A stretch of 8,691 bases of DNA from an uncultured Atopobium sp. (GTDB lineage Bacteria; Actinomycetota; Coriobacteriia; Coriobacteriales; Atopobiaceae): positions 1 through 8,691 of the forward strand of contig CAMPCT010000080.1 in assembly GCA_946647055.1 (NCBI GenBank), in the 5' to 3' direction. Below, one piece after another: positions 1 to 5,597 of the stretch (positions are counted from its first letter, which is position 1; each line of letters begins with the position of its first letter). The position numbers were made by a program, and so were the translations under genes. Below the pieces are notes generated by a model. The model did not search any database and was not told the origin of the DNA. It saw nothing but the letters and a program-made list of their open reading frames with translations.

Positions 1-225
1 GCCATGAACGAGGCCTTCATGCACGTCGACCCGGTGCCGGGGTCGCTGCTCTCGTCCCTCGAGTCGCCCCTGGGCACCGTCGCCGCCGTCACGCTTGGTG
101 GCGAGGTGCTGTCGGGCAGGCTGGTCTCGGGCTTTGCCCTCATCGCCTGCGCCGTCGTGGTGAGCGAGGCGGGGGACCTCCTGCTCACATGGGCGCGGCG
201 TCTTCTGGGGAAGGGGACGGCATGA
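1..225 (+). CDS. EamA/DMT-family transporter, C-terminal end (5' cut by window)
   Basis: Frame 1 is open from the first base and ends at TGA 223-225, giving about 74 residues. They fit the last two membrane helices of a drug/metabolite transporter (EamA, 10 TM) protein. The stretch SLLSSLESPLGTVAA matches the pattern in which a Ser-Leu-rich turn precedes a Glu-Pro-like helix start. It is followed by a GE pair (GGEVLSG) and a glycine-rich final helix (SGFALIACAVVV), then a basic cytoplasmic tail (WARRLLGKG). The family exports or imports small metabolites across the inner membrane; the substrate cannot be told. The internal ATG at base 4 is probably not the start, since the protein would lack the other eight helices. 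Its stop overlaps the mnmA start (ATGA at 222-225), so the two are likely cotranscribed. Family assignment is moderately sure. Confidence 0.65.
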   Translation, partial: AMNEAFMHVDPVPGSLLSSLESPLGTVAAVTLGGEVLSGRLVSGFALIACAVVVSEAGDLLLTWARRLLGKGTA

Positions 226-1298
226 GCCGCGTGCTGGTGGCCATGAGCGGCGGGGTCGACTCCAGTGTCGCCGCCAAGCTGCTGATCGACGCGGGCCACG
301 ACGTGGTGGGGGCGACCATGCGCCTCGTGACCAACGAGGTGGTCGGCGCCGCGGGGTCAAACACCTGCTGCAGCCTCGAGGACGTTGCCGACGCCCGTGC
401 CGTGTGCGACATGCTGGGGATTCCCCATCACACCTTCGACCTCGACGACGACTTCACCGAGCAGGTGATCGAGCGCTGGGTCGCCGCCTATGAGGCGGGC
501 CTCACGCCCAACCCCTGCATCTGGTGCAACCGATACATGAAGTTCGAGCTGCTCTGGGACCTGGCGCAGAAGCTGGGTTGTGACAAGCTCGCCACGGGCC
601 ACTACGCACGCGTGCTGCGCGACCCGTCGGGCGGGCCGGCGCGTCTCGCCAAGGCGCGCTTCCTCGAGAAGGACCAGAGCTACGTGCTCTGGCCCGTGCG
701 GCAGGAGGTCCTGCGCAACCTCATCCTGCCCCTGGGCGAGTTCACCTCCAAGGACGAGGTCCGCTCGATTGCCGAGGCCTCCGGCTTTGTGACCGCACGC
801 AAGCACGACAGCCAGGACATCTGCTTTGTGCCCGACGGCGACTGGCCCGCCTACCTCGACCGTTGGCGCGGGCATCCCGAGAAGCCCGGCCATATCGTCG
901 ATGCGGAGGGAAACGTCGTGGGCTGGCACCGGGGCATGGCGCGCTACACCATCGGCCAGCGCAAGGGTCTGGGCGTGTCTGCGGGGCGTCGCATCTACGT
1001 GGTCGCCAAGGATGCCGCGACCAACACCGTGCGCGTTGGCGGCAACGACGAGCTCCTCTCGACGAGCTTCCGTGTGGGTGAAGCCATCTGGCCCGCGGGG
1101 GAGGTGCTGAAGGCGCCGGTGCGCGGCGAGGTCGTGTGCTGCTACCACGGATTCCCGCATTCCTGCACGGTCGTCCCCACGGGAACAGACGCTTTTACTG
1201 TCACTTGTGATAAATCCGTGCGTGCCGTCGCCCCCGGACAGTCCGCAGTGGTCTACGATGGGGATGTCGTCATCTGTGGGGGCGTCATACTGCCATAG
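222..1298 (+). CDS. mnmA: tRNA-specific 2-thiouridylase MnmA
   Basis: This cytoplasmic enzyme inserts sulfur at C2 of the wobble uridine (U34) of tRNAs for Lys, Glu and Gln, using ATP to adenylate the base and a persulfide sulfur donor. The 358-residue length is close to E. coli MnmA (368). The N-terminal PP-loop is SGGVDSS (residues 9-15). NPCIWCN (97-103) places C102 as the expected catalytic cysteine, and DSQDICF (196-202) supplies the second, C201. Also present are GHYAR (126-130), KDQSYVLW (150-157) and YTIGQRKGLGV in the central domain, followed by the C-terminal beta-barrel. The ATG at 222 is preferred over the upstream in-frame ATG at 189: the family begins just before the PP-loop, a purine-rich GGGGAAGGGGA lies directly upstream, and the start forms an ATGA overlap with the preceding gene. 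Confidence 0.97.
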   Translation: MSRVLVAMSGGVDSSVAAKLLIDAGHDVVGATMRLVTNEVVGAAGSNTCCSLEDVADARAVCDMLGIPHHTFDLDDDFTEQVIERWVAAYEAGLTPNPCIWCNRYMKFELLWDLAQKLGCDKLATGHYARVLRDPSGGPARLAKARFLEKDQSYVLWPVRQEVLRNLILPLGEFTSKDEVRSIAEASGFVTARKHDSQDICFVPDGDWPAYLDRWRGHPEKPGHIVDAEGNVVGWHRGMARYTIGQRKGLGVSAGRRIYVVAKDAATNTVRVGGNDELLSTSFRVGEAIWPAGEVLKAPVRGEVVCCYHGFPHSCTVVPTGTDAFTVTCDKSVRAVAPGQSAVVYDGDVVICGGVILP

Positions 1299-1300
1299 CA

Positions 1301-1308
1301 GAGGGGAG
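1301..1308 (+). promoter_or_regulatory. Ribosome binding site of the QueD-like gene
   Basis: GAGGGGAG lies nine bases before ATG 1318, in the 19-base gap after the mnmA stop. It decides the start: the longer in-frame extension to 1207 would overlap the mnmA C-terminus and add 37 residues unlike the family. Confidence 0.7.
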
Positions 1309-1317
1309 TGCTGTCAC

Positions 1318-1749
1318 ATGTATGGGCTCAAGACCGAGGTCGCCTTCGACTCCGCGCACTTCCTGGCCGACTACTACGGTAAGTGCGAGAACCTCCATGG
1401 CCACAGGTGGCGCGTGACCGTCTACCTCGAGCAGGCGGAGCTCCAGACCGAGGGCACCATGCGTGACATGGTGCTCGACTTTGGCGTCTTCAAGCAGGAG
1501 TGCCGCGACCTCGCCAAGTCGCTCGACCACACCTTCCTGGTCGAGGAGGGCACCCTCAAGCCCACCACCATCGCGGCTCTCGAGGATGAGGGGTTCAAGC
1601 TCACCATCCTGCCGTTCCGCACCACCGCCGAGAACCTCGCCCGCTACTTTGCCACGCAGCTCATCGGGCGTGGCCTGCCTGTGGGGCAGGTCGACGTGTA
1701 CGAGACCCCCAACAACTGCGCCATCTACCGCGTGGACAGGGGGGCGTGA
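1318..1749 (+). CDS. queD: 6-carboxy-5,6,7,8-tetrahydropterin synthase / PTPS-family protein (QueD-like)
   Basis: The product has 143 residues and the T-fold of the 6-pyruvoyl-tetrahydropterin synthase family. Zinc ligands are H14 (FDSAHF), H27 and H29. The catalytic cysteine C23 lies in CENLHGH, a C-x3-HGH spacing typical of bacterial QueD rather than the C-x5-HGH of animal PTPS. The catalytic Asp-His pair is D70-H71 (SLDHTFL), and E129 in YETPNN fits the pterin-anchoring glutamate. TTAENLARYF is the usual helix near the C-terminus. QueD converts dihydroneopterin triphosphate to 6-carboxytetrahydropterin for queuosine and other 7-deazapurines. No queC, queE or queF is in view, so the pathway here is inferred from family only; a sepiapterin- or folate-related role is possible. 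Its stop overlaps the next gene's GTG start. Confidence 0.85.
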   Translation: MYGLKTEVAFDSAHFLADYYGKCENLHGHRWRVTVYLEQAELQTEGTMRDMVLDFGVFKQECRDLAKSLDHTFLVEEGTLKPTTIAALEDEGFKLTILPFRTTAENLARYFATQLIGRGLPVGQVDVYETPNNCAIYRVDRGA

Positions 1750-2801
1750 CCTTGGCCGAGAAGACCCGCACGCTGCATGGGGTTAACCTTGCCGGATGGC
1801 TCATCCTCGAGCCATGGGTGACGCCTGCGGTCTTTGCCTCCACGGCGTCGCTCGACGAGGAGACCCTGGCCAACCGCCTGGGGCGCGACGAATACGCGCG
1901 CGTGGTGCGCGAGCATCGCGACTCGTTCATCACCGAGCACGACTTCCTCAGGATCTCGTCCCGTGGCTACGACGCCGTGCGCCTTCCCGTCCCATGGCAC
2001 GTCTTTGGCAGGAGCGGCCCCTTCCCGGGCGCCCACGAGGCCAGCATCGACTACGTCGACGCGGCGTTCAACTGGGCTGATGCCGCAGGCCTCAAGATTC
2101 TGCTCGACCTGGCGCTCGTACCCGGCGCCACGCTCAGCAACGATGGCCTGAGCATGTCCTTCGACCTCACGCCCGCTCGTCGGGAGGCCATCCTCGACGT
2201 TGCCGCCGCCCTTGCCGAGCGCTACGCGCAACGCTCTGCCTTCCTGGGCATCGAGCCCTTGGACGAGACGGTCTCCCAGCGTCGCCGCGGGCTCATCGTG
2301 ACCGAGGGCATCCCCCTCTCGTACCTGCGCAACCTCTATCGCGATGCCTATGCCGCCATCCGTCGCGTCGCGGGCACCGGCCCGGTCGTGGTGTTCTCGG
2401 ACGCCGGCCAGCCGGGTGCCTGGCGCCGCTTTATGGCGCACGATCGCTACGAGAACGTCTGGCTGGACACGCATCCCTACCGTCACACCGACAAGGTCGA
2501 CGCCGCCGGCCCTGCCGGCGCGCGCCTGCTTGCCACCCGCAGCGCCGACGAGCTCGCGAAGGCCCGCACCAGTGGCCTGCCCGTCATGGTGGGGGAGTGG
2601 TCGGCGGCGCTTCCGCTGGCAGACCCCATGATGACGGCCGAGGGGCGCATCGCCCTCGAGCGCATCTACGTGTCGCGTCAGCTTGCTGCCTACGACGGCT
2701 GCCCGGCGTGGTTCTTCCAGACCTGGAAGACGGCCGCCCGCCTCTCCGCCTGGGACGCTCGCATCACGCTCTCTTCCTTCGAGCGGGACATGCTCGACTG
2801 A
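1746..2801 (+). CDS. GH5-family glycoside hydrolase-like protein (exo-beta-1,3-glucanase type)
   Basis: The 351-residue product resembles the fungal exo-beta-1,3-glucanase branch of glycoside hydrolase family 5. GVNLAGWLILEPWVTP (12-27) is close to the GVNLGGWLVLEPW signature, and G74-P81 (GYDAVRLP) fits the beta-2 strand. The acid/base glutamate is likely E174 in IEPLDE, where the family has IE-L-NEP. WLDTHPY keeps the His-Tyr motif, and E284 in VGEWSAA fits the nucleophile. Oddities: the Asn before the acid/base is Asp (D173), and the usual DLHGAPG segment reads DLALVPG. No signal peptide is seen, so it is predicted cytoplasmic. The start is uncertain. GTG 1746 overlaps the previous stop, but the G-run 1739-1744 is better spaced for TTG 1752. 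It overlaps rsmI by one base (TGATG). The substrate is unknown. Confidence 0.8.
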   Translation: MTLAEKTRTLHGVNLAGWLILEPWVTPAVFASTASLDEETLANRLGRDEYARVVREHRDSFITEHDFLRISSRGYDAVRLPVPWHVFGRSGPFPGAHEASIDYVDAAFNWADAAGLKILLDLALVPGATLSNDGLSMSFDLTPARREAILDVAAALAERYAQRSAFLGIEPLDETVSQRRRGLIVTEGIPLSYLRNLYRDAYAAIRRVAGTGPVVVFSDAGQPGAWRRFMAHDRYENVWLDTHPYRHTDKVDAAGPAGARLLATRSADELAKARTSGLPVMVGEWSAALPLADPMMTAEGRIALERIYVSRQLAAYDGCPAWFFQTWKTAARLSAWDARITLSSFERDMLD

Positions 2802-3679
2802 TGGGTGGGACGACGGCCGGAGCGCCCGGCATCCTCAGCATGGTGGGAACTCCCATCGGCAACCTCGACGACGCCTCGCCGCGCGTGCTCGCCACGCTGC
2901 GCGGCGCCTCGGTCATCTGCTGCGAGGACACGCGCGTGACCTCCAAGCTCCTCGCGCGCTTTGGGATTCACGTGCCCCTCCTGCGCTGCGACGAGAACGT
3001 CATCGCGTCCCGTGTCGACGAGGTCCTGGCCCGTGTTGTGGCGGGGGAGCGTGTCGCCTTCGTGTCCGACGCGGGGATGCCCGGCATCTCCGACCCCGGA
3101 CAGCGGCTGGTCGACGCTGCCCTCGACGAGGGCCTGCGCGTCGAGGTCATCCCCGGACCCTCGGCGGTGACCTGTGCGCTCGTGGCGTCGGGGCTTGCCT
3201 GCGACCACTTCTTCTTCGAGGGATTCCTTCCGCGCAAGACGGGCGAGAAGGTGCGGCGGCTCGAGGAGCTGGCGGCCATTCCCGGTGCGATCGTGTGCTA
3301 CGAGTCACCCCATCGCGTGGTGGCGACGCTCCAGGCCATTGCACAGGTCATGCCCACCCGTCGCGTCGCCCTCGTCCGCGAGCTCACCAAGCTGCATGAG
3401 GAGGCCGTGCGCGATGTGGCCCCTGAGCTGGCTCGCATTGTCGCCGAGCGCGACGAGGTGCGTGGCGAGTGCGTGATCGTGGTCGCCCCGCCCACGGACG
3501 ACGAGCTCGTGACCCGGTCTGCGTCAGCGCCTGGCCCTGACACGCTCGAGGAGGCCATTGCCGAGGGGCTTGCTGCCGGAGAGCCCAAGAGCGCCCTGGC
3601 CAAGCGTCTGGCCAAGGCGTTCAAGGTCGACCGCAACGAGGTCTACGACAGCATCGTGAGACATCGGGGACGGTTCTGA
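2801..3679 (+). CDS. rsmI: 16S rRNA (cytidine(1402)-2'-O)-methyltransferase RsmI
   Basis: RsmI uses S-adenosylmethionine to methylate the ribose 2'-OH of C1402 in the 16S rRNA decoding site. The 292-residue product (E. coli 286) has the tetrapyrrole-methylase fold. Motifs are VGTPIGNL (15-22), CEDTR (41-45), SDAGMPGISDPG (89-100), PGPSAVTCAL (118-127), FEGFLPR (139-145), YESPHR (167-172) and RELTKLHEE (193-201). A small C-terminal helical domain (EPKSALAKRLAKAF, 261-274) also fits the family. The start ATG 2801 shares a base with the preceding stop (TGATG). A clear Shine-Dalgarno is missing, so translational coupling is likely. About ten residues precede the usual N-terminus; ATG 2840 would leave too few before the TPIGNL strand. 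The last residues, VRHRGRF, are read from a large inverted repeat and are not typical of the family end. Confidence 0.96.
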   Translation: MGGTTAGAPGILSMVGTPIGNLDDASPRVLATLRGASVICCEDTRVTSKLLARFGIHVPLLRCDENVIASRVDEVLARVVAGERVAFVSDAGMPGISDPGQRLVDAALDEGLRVEVIPGPSAVTCALVASGLACDHFFFEGFLPRKTGEKVRRLEELAAIPGAIVCYESPHRVVATLQAIAQVMPTRRVALVRELTKLHEEAVRDVAPELARIVAERDEVRGECVIVVAPPTDDELVTRSASAPGPDTLEEAIAEGLAAGEPKSALAKRLAKAFKVDRNEVYDSIVRHRGRF

Positions 3680-3730
3680 ACTGTCCCCAGGTGTCTCTGA
3701 GACAGTTCAGAACCGTCCCCGATGTCTCAC
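3656..3730. repeat. Perfect 30-bp inverted repeat with 15-base loop (REP/MITE-like; possible bidirectional terminator)
   Basis: Arms 3656-3685 and 3701-3730 are exact reverse complements. The left arm holds the rsmI stop (3677-3679) and the right arm holds the stop of the convergent anti-sigma gene (3727-3729), so the whole 47-base intergenic gap is element. Each arm is itself largely self-complementary. Bases 3658-3697 alone can form a roughly 40-base hairpin in plus-strand RNA: GAGACA pairs with TGTCTC, GGGGAC with GTCCCC and GTTC with GAAC, with one bulged A (3689) and two G-U pairs. No T-tract follows, so it is not a textbook rho-independent terminator, although such a stem between convergent genes could stop transcription both ways. 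Confidence 0.85.
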
Positions 3731-4857
3731 AGCTCGACGGTCACGCCATTGATGGTGATCGCGTCCACCTCGTCGAGGTCGAGGATGCGATCGAAGAAGA
3801 TACCCTTCTCCATGTGTGCCACGTCGCCGTCGGGGAAGATGGTACCCCCACCAAGGTCCTCCACGGGAACGATGGTGCCATCGGCCATGACGAGGGAGAC
3901 GTCGAGGGTGAGCAGGTGGTCGGTCAGCCTCGAGTTTTCCTCGGGCTCCCGTCCGCTCGGGGCTTCGACCCACTCGACATGCTCGTCTGCGGTGTAGGTG
4001 AGGTGCACGCCGATGGGCGAGATGGTCAGGCTGTCGATTGTGGCGCTGGTGCCGTCGAGGTCGAAGCCTTGGCCTGCGGGCAGCTCGACGGAGGCATCCT
4101 CGTAGGCGAGCGGGAAGGAGAGCTTCCAGGATCCCTCTGCGATGACCTGCGGTTCGTTGGCGTCGTTGATGTACTGGATGCTCGAGAACTCCGCGTGCAT
4201 GGTGCGCCCGATGAGGGAGAAGCCCTCGTCGTCTCCAACGTCGTAGCTACGCGTCTCCACGAGCTGGATGCTGTTGTCGGTGGGATCCGCATCGTAGAAG
4301 TAGGCGCTGCCGGTTGCCCCTCCCGTGAAGAAGGGCGGGAGGCTCACGTCGATGTCGTCCACGGCAAGCATGGGGATGAGCCCGTCGTCAAGGGTCTCGA
4401 TGCCCTCGAAGGGCGTGCCGTCGTCCTTGGAGATCGAGAAGATGACGGCGACGTTGGTGCGGTCGCCCACGATGGCGTCGGCGCTGATGGTGACGCCATT
4501 GGAGCTCTGGGCGACGCCCACGGGACGTCCGACCTGATCGACGATCTCCACCTGGGCATCCGCTGCCCCAAACAGGTGGCCGACGAAGTCCTGGACGCTC
4601 ACGATGGCGCCGGTGGCGTAGGCGACGCCTCCCAGGCAGAGGGCGATGGCGAGGCCGGCGGCGACGGCCGCAAAGGGCAGGCGGCGCCTGCGGCGGGGAT
4701 TCTCAAGCTTGATGACGGGGGTCTCCATGGGTGCTTCCTCTCTTGCTGCTTCTGCGAGACGGGCGCTCATGCGCGCCTTGGCGTCATCGCTGAAGCGCAG
4801 GGTGTCGATGGTGGTGCGGTACTCGTCCATGATGGGATCGGTGGTGATGTCGCTCAT
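3727..4857 (-). CDS. DUF4179-type membrane anti-sigma factor / sensor
   Basis: This 376-residue protein is predicted to be single-pass. The N-terminal 55 or so residues are cytoplasmic and helical (MDEYRTTIDTLRFSDDAKARM), as expected for the part that binds the sigma factor. A basic stop-transfer patch NPRRRRR (53-59) precedes one membrane helix at about 60-83 (LPFAAVAAGLAIALCLGGVAY). The roughly 290 residues outside are acidic and beta-rich, with no catalytic motif that I can see, consistent with a DUF4179 region and a following immunoglobulin-like C-terminal region. The start ATG (4857-4855) overlaps the sigma stop (ATGA), so synthesis is coupled. The frame stays open upstream to 5100, but that part is the sigma gene in another frame. 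By family analogy it sequesters the sigma factor at the membrane until an unknown envelope signal arrives. Confidence 0.82.
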   Translation of the reverse strand: MSDITTDPIMDEYRTTIDTLRFSDDAKARMSARLAEAAREEAPMETPVIKLENPRRRRRLPFAAVAAGLAIALCLGGVAYATGAIVSVQDFVGHLFGAADAQVEIVDQVGRPVGVAQSSNGVTISADAIVGDRTNVAVIFSISKDDGTPFEGIETLDDGLIPMLAVDDIDVSLPPFFTGGATGSAYFYDADPTDNSIQLVETRSYDVGDDEGFSLIGRTMHAEFSSIQYINDANEPQVIAEGSWKLSFPLAYEDASVELPAGQGFDLDGTSATIDSLTISPIGVHLTYTADEHVEWVEAPSGREPEENSRLTDHLLTLDVSLVMADGTIVPVEDLGGGTIFPDGDVAHMEKGIFFDRILDLDEVDAITINGVTVEL

Positions 4858-5327
4858 GACTCTCCTCCCAGGGTGTGTCGCAAGGTCTCGCGGGCACGGC
4901 TGAGACGCTTGGTGACGGCGGCCTCGGTCGCCCCCACGAGTTGCGCCACCTTCTTGATGGGCAGGCCTTCGTAGTAGTGCAGGTGTATGGCCTCGCGCTG
5001 TTCGCGAGGCAGGCGCGATACCGCGTCGGCGACGGTGCCATCGGGCTCTGCGGGGGCCTCGGGCTCGCCTGCTGCCTCGAGCGCGACGGTAGTGCGCCAA
5101 GCGGCGCTTCTCAGCAGGTCATGGCAGGCGTTGATGGTGGTGCGGATGATCCAGGCGCGCTCGTGCTCGGGACCCTCGAAGCGTGGGGCCTTCGTGAGCA
5201 GGCGAAGGAGCACCGTCTGGCAGATGTCCTCGGCGTCGGCGGTCGATCCCAGCTGGACGTAGGAGAGGCGCAGGATCATGTCCGAGTAGGTGGCAACCAG
5301 TTGCTCTGCCCGTGCCTCCACGTCCAT
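4854..5327 (-). CDS. ECF-type RNA polymerase sigma factor
   Basis: The 157-residue product has only sigma regions 2 and 4, as in extracytoplasmic-function sigma factors. Region 2 spans about residues 12-77: YSDMILRLSYVQLGSTADAE is the 2.1/2.2 core-binding part, and ERAWIIRTTINACHDLLRS is the -10 recognition part. A short Pro/Glu/Ala-rich linker (88-97) follows. Region 4 spans about 103-152, with SRLPREQREAIHLHYYEG and the helix-turn-helix IKKVAQLVGATEAAVTKRLSRAR, which reads the -35 element. The start is set by a near-perfect Shine-Dalgarno (AGAGGAGGTG, 5331-5340) before ATG 5327; in-frame ATGs farther upstream add 17 residues without family support. It is coupled by overlap to the DUF4179 anti-sigma gene. 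Targets are unknown; such factors usually activate their own promoter. Confidence 0.93.
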   Translation of the reverse strand: MDVEARAEQLVATYSDMILRLSYVQLGSTADAEDICQTVLLRLLTKAPRFEGPEHERAWIIRTTINACHDLLRSAAWRTTVALEAAGEPEAPAEPDGTVADAVSRLPREQREAIHLHYYEGLPIKKVAQLVGATEAAVTKRLSRARETLRHTLGGES

Positions 5328-5330
5328 GTC

Positions 5331-5338
5331 CACCTCCT
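5331..5338 (-). promoter_or_regulatory. Strong ribosome binding site of the sigma factor gene
   Basis: On the minus strand AGGAGGTG sits a few bases before ATG 5327 and fixes the start of the sigma gene against in-frame ATGs at 5354, 5372 and 5378. Confidence 0.75.
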
Positions 5339-5398
5339 CTCGTCTCGTTCCCATTGTGCGTGATGGCGTCATCTGCAAACAACACGTATGGGCGAGAC

Positions 5399-5416
5399 AA
5401 AACCTGACAAGGTTTT
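5399..5416. repeat. Inverted repeat AAAACCT-N4-AGGTTTT upstream of the sigma gene
   Basis: Perfect 7-bp arms (5399-5405 and 5410-5416) with spacer GACA lie about 70 bp upstream of the sigma start. Read on minus, the same bases give GGAAAACC followed by TTGTCA, which could be part of an ECF-type -35 element or an operator. No convincing -10 partner was found, so the function is open. Confidence 0.45.
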
Positions 5417-5433
5417 CCTGCTCTTCTCAAGAT

Positions 5434-5491
5434 GTTGCCCAAATGCCCAAAAGTGAGTCCTGGGCGAGCCAGTTTTGGGCCCCTTGGCAAC
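5434..5491. repeat. Compound stem-loop in the intergenic region
   Basis: Three nested perfect stems are visible. GTTGCC (5434-5439) pairs with GGCAAC (5486-5491). GCCCAAAA (5445-5452) pairs with TTTTGGGC (5473-5480). CTGG (5460-5463) pairs with CCAG (5469-5472). They are joined by a 5x5 internal loop and a 7-base one-sided bulge, giving 18 base pairs in all. CCAG abuts TTTTGGGC directly, so the inner stems stack. It could be a structured RNA, a regulatory palindrome or a dispersed repeat; I do not recognise it. Confidence 0.5.
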
Positions 5492-5495
5492 CTTT

Positions 5496-5544
5496 TGTGG
5501 TGTAGCTGCGCAAACGCGCAGGTGAGGGGCTGCGAAGCACCACA
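5496..5544. repeat. Nested inverted repeat (outer TGTGGTG/CACCACA, inner CTGCGC/GCGCAG)
   Basis: TGTGGTG at 5496-5502 is the exact reverse complement of CACCACA at 5538-5544. Inside it, CTGCGC-AAAC-GCGCAG (5506-5521) forms a perfect 6-bp, 4-base-loop hairpin. It lies just upstream of the -10-like box of the transporter gene. Confidence 0.4.
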
Positions 5545-5558
5545 TCGCCCGCTATACT
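5530..5558 (+). promoter_or_regulatory. Possible promoter of the DMT transporter gene
   Basis: TATACT (5553-5558) matches the sigma-70 -10 consensus at five of six positions. The hexamer 17 bp upstream (CTGCGA, 5530-5535) is a poor -35, so the promoter may need an activator or may be weak. The predicted transcription start near 5565 leaves a short leader before ATG 5598. Confidence 0.4.
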
Positions 5559-5597
5559 GGTGGGCCGTTGCGCCGATTTCGAGGAAGGGAGGCCACG

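Larger units (their letters stand above)
5328..5597. other. 270-bp divergent intergenic region with several inverted repeats
   Basis: No gene is supported here. It separates the sigma gene (minus) from the transporter gene (plus). Going rightward it holds the sigma ribosome binding site, a 7-bp inverted repeat at 5399-5416, a compound stem at 5434-5491, a nested stem at 5496-5544, a TATACT -10-like box at 5553-5558 and the transporter ribosome binding site at 5581-5592. The stretch around 5390-5500 is visibly more A/T-rich than the flanking genes. Confidence 0.7.

Noticed and set aside
512..535. Extra cysteine in the MnmA NPCIWCN motif as a possible metal or CxxC anomaly
   Set aside because: Many bacterial MnmA proteins outside the enteric group carry NPC-x-x-CN, so it is a known variant rather than a new feature.
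357..1160. A 267-codon minus-strand open frame opposite mnmA
   Set aside because: Antisense shadow with no recognisable motifs; the plus strand encodes all MnmA motifs at full length.
1725..2486. A 253-codon minus-strand open frame opposite the GH5-like gene
   Set aside because: Antisense shadow caused by high GC; no domain or ribosome binding site.
2978..3000. RsmI LLRCDENV segment in place of the common His-Asn-containing motif
   Set aside because: All other RsmI motifs are intact, and substitutions here could be lineage-specific; not enough to claim changed function.
3691..4974. A 427-codon plus-strand open frame opposite the anti-sigma gene
   Set aside because: It is a mirror frame of a GC-rich gene: low-complexity Val/Gly/Asp composition, no recognisable domain, no ribosome binding site, and it covers the well-supported sigma/anti-sigma pair.
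4858..5100. N-terminal extension of the anti-sigma gene
   Set aside because: The added 81 residues are an Arg-rich out-of-frame reading of the sigma region-4 coding sequence; ATG 4857 gives the usual ATGA overlap.
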